Of a stretch of DNA of 64,000 bases, positions 56,901 through 64,000 are shown piece by piece (position 1 is the first letter of the stretch; the number at the start of each line of letters is the position of its first letter). The DNA comes from Ixodes scapularis (lineage: Eukaryota; Arthropoda; Arachnida; Ixodida; Ixodidae), in NCBI RefSeq assembly GCF_016920785.2, contig NW_024609857.1, positions 78,737,570 through 78,801,569 on the forward strand. The letters are read 5' to 3'. The notes under the pieces were generated by a model that had not been told where the DNA came from, did no database searches, and saw nothing but the letters and a program-made list of their open reading frames with translations. Position numbers and translations under genes: made by a program.

Positions 56901-58190
56901 ATCTAGGGCTAGCGCGTAATTTCCCGATTCGAATGGCACGTTCAGACGTGTGGTCACGTACAAGGTCGATCGGACACCCGTATCAAACGGGCACCTGTAC
57001 CAAATGGCTACTGTTTCGAGCGGGTACCGTTTCAAATGGGTACCGTTTCGAGCGGGTACCGTTTCAAACGGCTACCCGTATCCCATAATCACGTTTGATC
57101 CAAACGGGTCGACAAGTTTGCACCCGTTTGATTTACCAGTTTGCCACCCGTTTGAATTTCAAATGTTTTTTTTCAGTAGAGAAGATAGAGGTTGCACACC
57201 TGAGTTCTACATTTCCTAATCCCCTACCATGTAATTTAGAGATGTTCACACAAATTAGGCACTCAAAGCGGTAAGCTACGAAAAGTAGCTGACTAAGCAC
57301 AGGCTTACGTTCCGCAGTTGGCACTGGTTGAGGAGACGTCTCCTGTGCCTGAGGAGCAGGAGGATGACCTGCTGCTGCGAAACCAGCAGCATCTGAAATT
57401 ACCAACAGTCGACTTATCGGATGTTTTAGTTGCATGAAGGAGCATCCATACAGCATATCACACGACTAGCGTAAACACGTGCGAGCAGTGGCGTCACTAG
57501 GGTTAGTAACACAACACGACCCCCCCCCCCCCCCCCACTCTCGCTTGGCCCGCCGCAAACCCCTCCCTCCCTCCCTCCCCCCCCCCCCCCCCCGCTCTCG
57601 TGGCCCACCGCGACGCCTCCCTAAGTGCTGCACCCGGGGCATTCCGCGCCCCCCCCCCCCCCCCCCTTGTGACGCCACTGCGTGCGAGACTGTCATAAAT
57701 GGTTGGCACCGCTACTGCGTGCGGGACTGTTATAAATGGTTGGCGCCGCCACTGCTGACAGACAAGCTCTACTGGATTATTTTACTCACTACTTAGAATC
57801 GCCGCTGGCACTACTTGCAGGAGAGGAACATGGCGAACCGAGCTAGTCCGGCGACGTTTGCCCGCTCGTATCTGTCAACACGGCCGGGTTGCGCTCACTT
57901 GAAAGCGACAACACTCGGAACAAAGTCCGGATGTTCGGGGTCGCTTGACGGCGCTCCTGCGTTCATGATGTAATATGAAATAGGATTCCTGCTAAAGTTT
58001 CCGTAAACTCATCTGTAATAAAGTGCTTCCCTCACAAGTGATCGTGATCCGACGGTGTCCACTTGCCTCTTTTTACCGCACCTATCCAGCTTCTCCGGCG
58101 GATCGGGAGGGCAGGAAACACGCGGAAACTTACGTTCGACTCTTTCGTCGACCTTTCCGCGCAGACCCAGGCAACACAGCTCTCCGGCAT
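44734..58190 (-). CDS. THAP exon plus mini-exon-array gene, interrupted by E2
   Basis: Model on the minus strand: THAP exon 58190-58036; mini-exons 57392-57309, (50154-), 49953-49879, 49701-49628, 48787-48716, 48018-47935, 47296-47225, 46520-46437; terminal exon 44900-44734. The mini-exons with intact borders and the terminal exon are all phase 1. They encode acidic S/P/T-rich segments such as SPESQSSEGDIPLTEDHTAP, then a final IEVIRLCKRLRHVQLCQ helix and a GTIEEALDV stretch. 57392-57309, 48787-48716, 48018-47935 and 47296-47225 have both splice sites and lengths divisible by three. 49701-49628 is 74 bp. 49953 and 46520 have lost the acceptor AG. 50154 lacks its donor. The THAP exon ends in phase 2, so a linking exon is missing or unseen, and its membership in this gene is an inference. 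Confidence 0.5.
45142..45872. mobile_element. Non-autonomous TIR element (CTTTAAAGG type)
   Basis: Left CTTTAAAGGAACACTACAAT and right, in reverse complement, CTTTAAGGGGTATTTCAACG. GAAATT or GAAGTT follows in both. 731 bp, non-coding, with a poly(T) run near 45327. The terminal TTTAAAGG resembles the elements at 8456 and 12229. Confidence 0.55.
45818..45989 (+). repeat. 86-bp tandem duplication across an element end
   Basis: Two copies starting CCTATTTCTGAACACGACGG at 45818 and 45904. Each unit includes the right end of the TIR element (ACCCCTTAAAG) and about 30 bp of flank (TAGCTTAGTGGTTGTACTGG). The duplication therefore happened after the insertion. Confidence 0.85.
46144..46280. repeat. 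Array of GGTCACGTGACC palindromes
   Basis: Four GGTCACGTGACC-type sites and one GGTCACATGACC are separated by CCTCCCAAGGTCA-type linkers. Each site combines an E-box (CACGTG) with two inverted AGGTCA-like half-sites. It lies just downstream of the last cassette of the minus-strand gene. It could be a regulatory cluster or only a minisatellite. Confidence 0.6.
46297..48900 (-). repeat. Tandem duplication of about 1.5 kb holding two mini-exons each
   Basis: 46297-47395 matches 47790-48895 at high identity, including a poly-A run, both mini-exons and the intron between. The period is about 1,495 bp. The unit at 46297 has lost the acceptor of its second exon; the one at 47790 has kept it. Confidence 0.85.
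50205..50500. repeat. E2 left subterminal repeats
   Basis: Many copies of 9-18 bp words such as CAAACGGGTC, CAAATGGGTC, CAAAGGGGTC and CCGGTCACC. Their counterparts in inverted orientation lie at 56950-57170. Confidence 0.8.
50501..51454. other. E2 interior, no gene recognised
   Basis: CpG-rich with a CG run near 51040. Long open frames here are compositional. Confidence 0.45.
51636..54832 (-). pseudogene. LINE ORF2: endonuclease, RT, CCHC motif
   Basis: The endonuclease (from 54832) shows VETHLRD, GGGIGAFIKK, MGDMNAHIEGLDG and LGSDHKRI. The RT shows GTDGIPIKLVKNLG, NYRPITVTPVIYRL, LQNGFRKQRRLEDN, LAFLDIKGAYDNV, RRGLRQGCPLSPLLFMLYL and MYADDIVLMA. A C-terminal CTACGEEDETAEHLILYC is a CCHC zinc motif. 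One indel near 53205-53213 shifts the frame between the first and second third; apart from this the ORF is continuous, about 1,060 codons. Confidence 0.85.
54937..56114 (-). pseudogene. LINE ORF1: PHD-like finger, coiled coil, SGNH esterase
   Basis: The N-terminus has a C4HC3-like finger (CEGCGRWCYLEE, later FECRLC). A long coiled coil follows (residues about 55-140, repeated REIEAQLKAEGEKRVGLEAQ type). An SGNH hydrolase fold comes last: VLVVGSSN (block I), VIVHAGLNVG (block III), DGIHYSEATGY (block V). PHD and esterase domains in ORF1 are known for CR1-group LINEs. A frame break lies between block III and block V at about 55249. Confidence 0.75.
56336..56949. other. E2 interior, right part
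   Basis: No gene recognised. One short frame (WLSCFDRVDKYHGLHQ) ends at a GTAAGT donor-like site near 56474. Confidence 0.4.
56950..57170. repeat. E2 right subterminal repeats
   Basis: CGTTTCRAGCGGGTACC and CAAACGGGT words repeat at least eight times, inverted relative to the left array. Confidence 0.8.
57309..57392 (-). CDS. Mini-exon upstream of the E2 insertion
   Basis: Acceptor AATTTCAG, donor AAC|GTAAGC, 84 bp, phase 1-1. Encodes DAAGFAAAGHPPAPQAQETS and PQPVPTAE. It has the same size and phase as the cassettes at 46-50 kb, and the downstream intron begins with the same conserved block, so it belongs to the same array, now separated by E2. Confidence 0.5.
57486..57680. mobile_element. 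hAT-type MITE with C-tracts
   Basis: Termini CAGTGGCGTCAC are inverted, with a perfect 8-bp target duplication CGTGCGAG (57478-57485 and 57681-57688). The interior has three long C-runs. CAGTG termini and 8-bp duplications define hAT elements. Confidence 0.85.
57680..57752 (+). repeat. 36-bp tandem duplication next to the MITE
   Basis: GCGTGCGRGACTGTYATAAA, then TGGTTGGCRCCGC, is present twice. It includes one copy of the MITE's target duplication. Confidence 0.75.
57753..58035. other. Intron or intergenic sequence
   Basis: No coding segment was found that would complete the THAP zinc finger. The expected linking exon between 58036 and 57392 is absent or unrecognised. Confidence 0.4.
58036..58190 (-). 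CDS. THAP-type zinc finger, N-terminal exon
   Basis: Starts MPESCVAWVCAERSTKESN, followed by SFRVFPALPIRRRSWIGAV and KRGKWTPSDHDHL, and ends ACTT|GTGAGG (phase 2). It fits the THAP pattern M-P-x-x-C ... C ... F-x-x-F-P ... W ... R-x-x-W-x-P. The final C-x2-H pair would be in the next exon. THAP domains bind DNA and occur in P-element-type transposases and host regulators. Here it is the first exon on the minus strand. Confidence 0.65.
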
Positions 58191-58325
58191 TTTAACGTGC
58201 ACGCAAATAAACTTGATCAACTAAAAAACGCCAAACCAATGCATGGGGCTCATGGCGTCTTCCGCGCACAGCCCTAGACCGGAATTGCGACCGACGCGCC
58301 ACCACCGCGCCGTGACGTAACAGAC
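58191..58325. promoter_or_regulatory. Candidate bidirectional promoter
   Basis: 135 bp separate the ATG of the minus-strand THAP exon and the ATG of a plus-strand C2CH-like frame. CpG-containing, with CCAAT-like sequence (ACCAATGCATG) near 58233. Inferred from the head-to-head arrangement only. Confidence 0.3.
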
Positions 58326-58451
58326 ATGAGTTGGTGTATATTTTGCGGACTCAAAGCGGAAAATATGCTCCCCCGAAACTCGGAGCTCTGGAAGGCCGCT
58401 TTCCCGCACGAAAGTCGGATCCAGTTCTGCCCACGTGAACACTCATCCGCG
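58326..58451 (+). pseudogene. THAP-like C2CH fragment cut by a LINE
   Basis: Encodes MSWCIFCGLKAENM, NSELWKAAFP and FCPREHSS. C-x2-C ... C-x2-H with an aromatic core suggests a divergent THAP/C2CH zinc finger. After the histidine the sequence runs into the 5' monomers of the LINE, so the rest of the gene is displaced or lost. Confidence 0.4.
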
Positions 58452-59791
58452 GGCAGGACAGCAGCAGCTCGTTCACCATGCTTAAACGAGTCTTCTTCTT
58501 TGTCCAGATTTTGCTGCTGCCTTTCGGGAACCTTGACGTGATTTCTGCGGCCTCGGATGAACAGTTTCAAGATCGCATCGTGGTGATTCCAAGCGACGTG
58601 ACGGGTACCGTGAATTGTGCTGACGCACAATCTTCCCCGATACTTGAGACTGTTCTGTGTGACAACGACAACCGCGGTCACGTGTTTACGGGCTACTCTG
58701 TGACGCCCACCGGGATGACTACGGCGCACATCGACGGCATAAAAACCTTCGGACAAGGCTTCGACGCCAGTGGGCAGGACAGCAGCAGCTCGTTCACCAT
58801 GCTTAAACGAGTCTTCTTCTTTGTCCAGATTTTGCTGCTGCCTTTCGGGAACCTTGACGTGATTTCTGCGGCCTCGGATGAACAGTTTCAAGATCGCATC
58901 GTGGTGATTCCAAGCGACGTGACGGGTACCGTGAATTGTGCTGACGCACAATCTTCCCCGATACTTGAGACTGTTCTGTGTGACAACGACAACCGCGGTC
59001 ACGTGTTTACGGGCTACTCTGTGACGCCCACCGGGATGACTACGGCGCACATCGACGGCATAAAAACCTTCGGACAAGGCTTCGACGCCAGTGGGCAGGA
59101 CAGCAGCAGCTCGTTCACCATGCTTAAACGAGTCTTCTTCTTTGTCCAGATTTTGCTGCTGCCTTTCGGGAACCTTGACGTGATTTCTGCGGCCTCGGAT
59201 GAACAGTTTCAAGATCGCATCGTGGTGATTCCAAGCGACGTGACGGGTACCGTGAATTGTGCTGACGCACAATCTTCCCCGATACTTGAGACTGTTCTGT
59301 GTGACAACGACAACCGCGGTCACGTGTTTACGGGCTACTCTGTGACGCCCACCGGGATGACTACGGCGCACATCGACGGCATAAAAACCTTCGGACAAGG
59401 CTTCGACGCCAGTGGGCAGGACAGCAGCAGCTCGTTCACCATGCTTAAACGAGTCTTCTTCTTTGTCCAGATTTTGCTGCTGCCTTTCGGGAACCTTGAC
59501 GTGATTTCTGCGGCCTCGGATGAACAGTTTCAAGATCGCATCGTGGTGATTCCAAGCGACGTGACGGGTACCGTGAATTGTGCTGACGCACAATCTTCCC
59601 CGATACTTGAGACTGTTCTGTGTGACAACGACAACCGCGGTCACGTGTTTACGGGCTACTCTGTGACGCCCACCGGGATGACTACGGCGCACATCGACGG
59701 CATAAAAACCTTCGGACAAGGCTTCGACGCCAGTGGGCAGGACAGCAGCAGCTCGTTCACCATGCTTAAACGAGTCTTCTTCTTTGTCCAG
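58452..59791 (+). repeat. 321-bp monomer array at LINE 5' end
   Basis: The unit ATGCTTAAACGAGTCTTCTT starts at 58478, 58799, 59120, 59441 and 59762, exactly 321 bp apart. Units look identical by eye. The fifth diverges after TTTGTCCAG. Because 321 is a multiple of three, both strands stay open through the array. On the plus strand each unit would code a hydrophobic leader (MLKRVFFFVQILLLPFGNLD) and an 80-residue tail. Whether it is translated or serves as promoter monomers, as in mouse L1, is not decided by sequence. Confidence 0.9.
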
Positions 59792-60757
59792 GTATGTGGA
59801 AGAAGGAATGATCATTGTTACCGATCCGATAATCGTTTTTTACTGCTGGTGTCTTGCCCACACCAATATGTGCATTTTTTTGAGTGTGTCAGAAACACTG
59901 TTCAGTCTTTGCTACGTTGTGGCGACGTTGAGGCCAATCCGGGTCCCATGAGCGATGTTCAGGCTAAGCAGTTTAGCCAAATGTATGATCTTTTACAGAG
60001 CTTGAATGCTCGCTCGCTTCAGTTTGAACAGGGACAGGCAAGGCTGCTTACCAGTGTAAATGAAATAAAGGAAAACCAGAAACTTATGCAAGAAGAGGTG
60101 GCTGACATTAACAAAAGGTTGCATGTCGTTGAGACTAAAACAATCCTTCTTGAAACAAAACAGCAAGAATACGGTGTCGCCGGTCAAGCAGCTGATAGCT
60201 TACGGAGCGAAAACATCGCTCTGCGGGAGCGTCTTGACGATATGGAGGACCGGTCTCGTCGAAACAACGTTATCTTTTACGGTATTCCTGATATTGCTTC
60301 AGAAACGTGGAGTGACGCTGAACAAAAGATAACAAGCCTGCTCTCCGAATGCTCCTTGCCTTCCATAAGCGGAACATTTGGTATAGAGCGCTCACATAGG
60401 CTAGGGGCATTTGCTGCGAACAAATGTCGCCCCATCATCGTACAGTTTTCTTCTTTCAAAACAAGGGATCTTATCTTATCTTGCAAAATGCAACTAAAAA
60501 CGGTAGGCGTGACTGTCAGTGAAGATTTTTCTTTTGCTACTCGCCTGGCTAGGAGAAAACTAATAGAATTTGGCGAATCCCAAGGAAGTACTTTCAAACT
60601 GCGTTTCAACAAGCTTTATCAAAATAACAACTGCTATACGTACAACCCCCAAGAAGACCGAATATGTGTGTCAACCTCGTTCCAACGCTCTGAAAGAAAT
60701 GTTCGCGTGCTTCCACTAATTTCAGCCCCCCTTTCTCAACCGTCCGGCTCCGCCTAG
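59762..60757 (+). CDS. LINE ORF1 with 2A peptide, coiled coil and RRM-like domain
   Basis: The frame is open upstream through the monomers to 58478. 59762 is the last ATG of that series. The 2A consensus CGDVEANPGP lies about 55 residues in (about 59922-59951), so ribosome skipping would release the leader from MSDVQAKQFSQMYDLL onward. A coiled coil (QKLMQEEVADINKRLHVVE) and an RRM-like region (NNVIFYGIPDIASETW, HRLGAF, KCRPIIVQFSS) follow. Nucleic-acid-binding ORF1 of the CR1/L2 type. Intact. Confidence 0.8.
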   Translation: MLKRVFFFVQVCGRRNDHCYRSDNRFLLLVSCPHQYVHFFECVRNTVQSLLRCGDVEANPGPMSDVQAKQFSQMYDLLQSLNARSLQFEQGQARLLTSVNEIKENQKLMQEEVADINKRLHVVETKTILLETKQQEYGVAGQAADSLRSENIALRERLDDMEDRSRRNNVIFYGIPDIASETWSDAEQKITSLLSECSLPSISGTFGIERSHRLGAFAANKCRPIIVQFSSFKTRDLILSCKMQLKTVGVTVSEDFSFATRLARRKLIEFGESQGSTFKLRFNKLYQNNNCYTYNPQEDRICVSTSFQRSERNVRVLPLISAPLSQPSGSA

Positions 60758-60787
60758 CGGTCCGAGAGGGGCGGGGGACCAGTTAAT

Positions 60788-63700
60788 GTGCCAGTTGTTT
60801 TTTCTAACATTCGAAGTCTGATTAAAAAACGCGATGACTTATGCTCAATGATTGACTCATGTGATGCTGGTTTGGTTGTGCTCACTGAAACTTGGCTTTC
60901 CTCTCAAGTTAAGGATTCTGAAATATTTCATTGCAGTAAAAGTTTTGATGTTTACCGGAATGACCGCAAGGAACGTTCTGGAGGTGGAGTTTTGATAGCA
61001 GCTGTGCCCGAACTTAAATCTTTTTTGATAGACATAAAATCTGATCTTGAGATAATATGGGTAGGTCTTTCCATTGGACACAAAAAGCTAGTATTAGGCT
61101 GTTGCTATCGTCCTCCAACAGGATCAAATACTTTTGTTGAGCAACTTCATGATACAATTAACCTTGTCCGTGTTCGCTTTCCAAACTTACCCATTTTTCT
61201 TATGGGCGACTTTAATTATCCCGGCATCATCTGGTCTGATTTAAGTTCTTCATCGAAAAACCTCTCAACTGAATGTAACCAGTTCTTAAATCTATGTTCT
61301 GATTTTAATCTTTCGCAAATTGTAAGATTTCCGACAAGGACAACAGACTCCTCGGCGAACGTGCTCGACCTGATACTGACTGATACACCTGATTTAATTT
61401 CTGATATTTTATACCTTCCTGGTCTCAGTGATCACTCGTTGCTTAATTTTTCTTTTATAACTCCCGTGTGCCGTAATACAAAACAGATCAAACAAATTCG
61501 GGATTACAAGAGGGCCAACTACGCAGCGATTAATGAAGGTCTGTGCTGTTTTTTGGAGGACTTTTTGCCAGAGTTTTTCGAGCGTTCAGTTCAAACCAAT
61601 TGGGACTTATATAAAAACAAAGCCATTTCTTTATTTAATGAGCACATTCCATTACGCTCAATTATAACAAACACACAGTCTCCATGGTTCACTCCTCAAT
61701 TCCGAAGGCTCTCAAATAAAAAGAAACGTTTGTTCAGAAACGCAAAGCGCATTGACTCGGAGGAATACTGGCAACGTTTTAATCTCGCAGCGAATGAATA
61801 CAAAAAAGCAGTCGGGGAGGCTAAATATTACTTCTTTAATGAGTGCCTACCATCTATGCTAATTAATAACCCTAAACAGTTTTGGAGTGTAATGAATCCC
61901 AGTGTTGAGCGTTCCCTTTCACTTAGAAATGAGTCCGGTGAAATGTTTCCCAATTCACTGTGTTCAACTGTTCTCAATGACATGTTTTCTAGTGTATTTA
62001 ATAATGTTACTGATTCATTTTGTCCATCATATCCTTCATATGACTTTTTTCCCATGAATCCAATTGTCATTGATGAGTACACTCTAAAAAAAAAGGGTAT
62101 CACCTTACACCCTTTTGTCCCAAATAATACACCCCAAAACTTCATTTCGACGTACAGCGCCCTAGAGTCGAACAGACGGCACGAAATTTTACCAGGGGCT
62201 TGATAACGGTGCAACACAACTTATTAAATTGCTAAAGCACGTATCAAAGACCAAAGAAAGAAAACATGAAGCTTTTGCAGTGCGGCCAAGAAAACTCCGA
62301 TAATCTTTTTTGTAGTCAATAATACGTCCATCAGCTCTCTTAATAAGTTGTACGACACGGCTATCAAGCCCCTCGTAAACTTTGGGGCCGCTTGTTCGAT
62401 TATGGGGCGCTGTACGTCGAATTGAAGTTTTGGGGTGTATTATATGGGACAAGGGGTGTAATATTACACCTTTTTTTTCTGAGAGTGTATGGCATTTTAA
62501 AGATTATAGAGTCAACTAAACAATCATCGTCATCTGGTGTTGACAATATTAACTCAAAGTTTCTAAAGAATACAAAAGAATATACATCAATCATTTTGTC
62601 TAAACTATTTGAGCAATCTCTTTCACTAGGTCAGCTTCCAGACGACTGGAAAACTGGAAGGGTGATTCCACTGCACAAGACTGGAGACAAACATTCCCCT
62701 TCTAACTTTAGACCCATTTCACTCACAAGTATTTGTTGTAAAACGATGGAACATATAATTTATTCTAATCTGGTTAATTTTCTTGAATCTAATTCATTCT
62801 TCAACGTTAACCAACACGGTTTTAGGAAATTTTTTTCATGCGAGACACAACTTGTAAGACTAACAAATGATTTCCATCGCGTTCTAGATCGTGGTTCACG
62901 AATTGACAGTGTTTTTCTGGACTTCTCCAAGGCGTTTGACAGGGTCTCTCATAACCTTCTTCTTCTTAAGCTTCACAAACTTAACATTGAACCGCATGTA
63001 CTTTCGTGGATTCGCGCATTTCTAACTAATCGTTCACAGTTTGTAAGTTGTAATAATACCGACTCGTCCAAAGTTTCAGTAACGTCCGGAGTACCTCAGG
63101 GATCTGTGCTTGGCCCTCTTCTCTTTCTCATTTACATTAATGACTTACCATTGAATGTAACATCTTCTTTTTGTTTATTTGCAGATGATTGTGTTGTATA
63201 CCGCGAAATTATTAACAGTTCCGACATCTTACTTCTTCAAAATGATCTCGATTCCATCTCAAGTTGGTGTGACTCTTGGCACATGTCATTAAATGTCGAC
63301 AAGTGTAAACACATGATAATTTCCAGGCGAGTTAACGATCCTCCTTCCTATATCCTTAATAATATGACTTTAGAGCGGGTTGACACTTACAAATATCTGG
63401 GCGTTCACATCACATCTAACCTCTCATGGGAATCGCATGTTAACCACGTCATTTCCAATGCCAACCGCATGCTTGGCTATCTAAAACGTAATTTTTTCCA
63501 GACTCCTTCGACTTTGAAACTCTTTTTCTATAAAACACTAGTCCGGCCAAAACTTGAGTACGCTTCTGCTGTTTGGGATCCTAACACTGAGAGCCTCGTC
63601 GGCGCCTTGGAGGCTGTCCAGAATAGATCTGTGCGTTTCATTCTTTCTAATTACCATCGTACATCAAGCGTAACCTCTATGAAAAAATGCCTATCCTTGC

Positions 63701-64000
63701 CAGCTCTTTCTTTACGCCGAAAGTTTTATCGATTAAGTTTATTTCAGAAAATATTTTTTTCACAACCCTATACTTAAGACTGAACTCCTACTGGAGCCAT
63801 CCTACATATCATCACGCAATGATCACATACATAAAGTCGAAATTCCACAGTGCCACACTAATACCTACTACAGATCATTCATACCTCGTACGTCTGCTGA
63901 CTGGAATCCCCTTTCCACATCCATCGCCACAATTGTTAATTCTGTTGATTTTAAAAAAGCTGTATCAATAATACTAGAAGTTGATTGTGATTTGAGTGTT
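60788..64000 (+). pseudogene. LINE ORF2 (endonuclease and RT), split by a MITE
   Basis: The endonuclease shows NIRSL, LTETWLSS, SGGGVLI, MGDFNYPGIIWSD and LSDHSLLNF. After IVIDEY (62079) a MITE intervenes, and ORF2 resumes with GILKIIESTKQ at 62490. The RT shows SSSGVDNINSKF, NFRPISLTSICCKTMEHII, HGFRKFFSCETQL, DFSKAFDRVSH, SGVPQGSVLGPLL and LFADDCVVY (both aspartates kept). A one-base shift in a T8 run at about 63750 ends the frame early; the next frame continues with a SADWNPL motif to the window end. Confidence 0.85.
62080..62487. mobile_element. Tc1/mariner-like MITE, 408 bp
   Basis: Inverted ends of about 95 bp begin CACTCT, pass an A-run, and share ACACCCCAAAACTTC and TCGACGTACAGCGCCC. 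TA is present on both sides (62078-62079, 62488-62489). Removing the element plus one TA (410 bp) rejoins ORF2 in frame as DEY-GILK. Non-coding. Confidence 0.9.

Larger units (their letters stand above)
50188..57181. mobile_element. E2: CACTA-like element carrying a LINE
   Basis: Left CCCTACTGAAAAAAAAC and reverse-complemented right CTCTACTGAAAAAAAAC. AA on both sides (50186-50187, 57182-57183) fits a 2-bp duplication. The flanks join to GAGACAAGATAG, the unoccupied sequence seen in the paralogous unit at about 46549. Subterminal CAAACGGGT-type repeats lie at both ends. Without the inserted LINE the element is about 2.1 kb and non-coding. Confidence 0.75.
58452..64000 (+). mobile_element. CR1-type LINE with 2A peptide and 5' monomers, cut by window end
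   Basis: Order: four and a fraction 321-bp monomers (58452-59791), ORF1 with 2A (59762-60757), ORF2 (60788 to beyond 64000). ORF2 holds a 408-bp MITE. The copy is otherwise well preserved, with catalytic motifs present. The 3' end is outside the window. Confidence 0.85.

Noticed and set aside
57426..57709. Glycine-rich frames
   Set aside because: They are translations of the poly-C/poly-G tracts in the hAT-type MITE.
58274..59815. 513-codon minus-strand open frame through the monomer array
   Set aside because: It is open only because identical 321-bp units (a multiple of three) repeat. The plus strand carries the conserved LINE ORF1.

Overview
This is nuclear DNA from an animal, most likely a chelicerate and probably an ixodid tick. 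That assignment is an inference from the repeat mix: CR1-type LINEs with 2A peptides, a Jockey-type LINE, a Penelope-like element, and a short repeat at about 23.15-23.30 kb that resembles a common tick repeat. Introns are mostly GT-AG, with at least two apparent GC-AG introns. There is no operon structure, no rRNA and no CRISPR. Most of the window is transposable elements nested in one another.

Layout. 1-1747: 3' end of a decayed CR1-like LINE (+), inserted at the start of ORF2 of a Jockey-type LINE (-, ORF1 at 1896-3347). 3.9-9.5 kb: fold-back elements, a tRNA-like sequence and a TIR element. 9.55-15.56 kb: a 6 kb PIF/Harbinger-like element with TTA target duplication and inverted minisatellite arrays. 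15.69-16.47 kb: an inverted dimer of a Penelope-like 3' end inside a 12-bp target duplication. 16.85-18.87 kb: a seven-exon minus-strand gene with a BEND5-like N-terminus. It lies head to head, about 110 bp away, with a plus-strand multi-exon transposase gene (exons 18.98-20.40, 38.18-38.44 and 41.11-41.90 kb). The 17.8 kb transposase intron holds a 15.3 kb element (E1, 22,203-37,531), which carries its own minus-strand mini-exon gene, a hAT-like insertion, MITEs and a CR1-2A LINE. 42.84-43.33 kb: a 21-bp subterminal array ending in a third CACTA-like terminus (E3). 43.4 kb: a YqaJ exonuclease remnant. 44.73-58.19 kb: a minus-strand gene model with a THAP exon, an array of 72-84 bp mini-exons and a terminal exon. 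It is interrupted by element E2 (50,188-57,181), which itself holds a LINE whose ORF1 has PHD and esterase domains. 58.45-64.0 kb: a CR1-2A LINE with four identical 321-bp 5' monomers and a 408-bp mariner-like MITE in ORF2, cut by the window edge.

Reading of the whole. E1, E2 and E3 share CCCTAYTG termini. Each has its own subterminal repeat, as CACTA/EnSpm elements do, and E1 and E2 sit in 2-bp target duplications. The transposase gene next to the E3 terminus is of the Tnp2-like type. My main hypothesis is that E3 is the remnant of a large autonomous CACTA-like transposon encoding both a transposase and a divergently transcribed accessory protein, with E1 and E2 as relatives. Three minus-strand genes (16.9-18.9, 23.0-27.3 and 44.7-57.4 kb) share one design: short phase 1-1 exons that duplicate without breaking the frame. 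Several frame breaks in otherwise intact coding sequence lie in homopolymers, so some apparent pseudogenes may be assembly artefacts.
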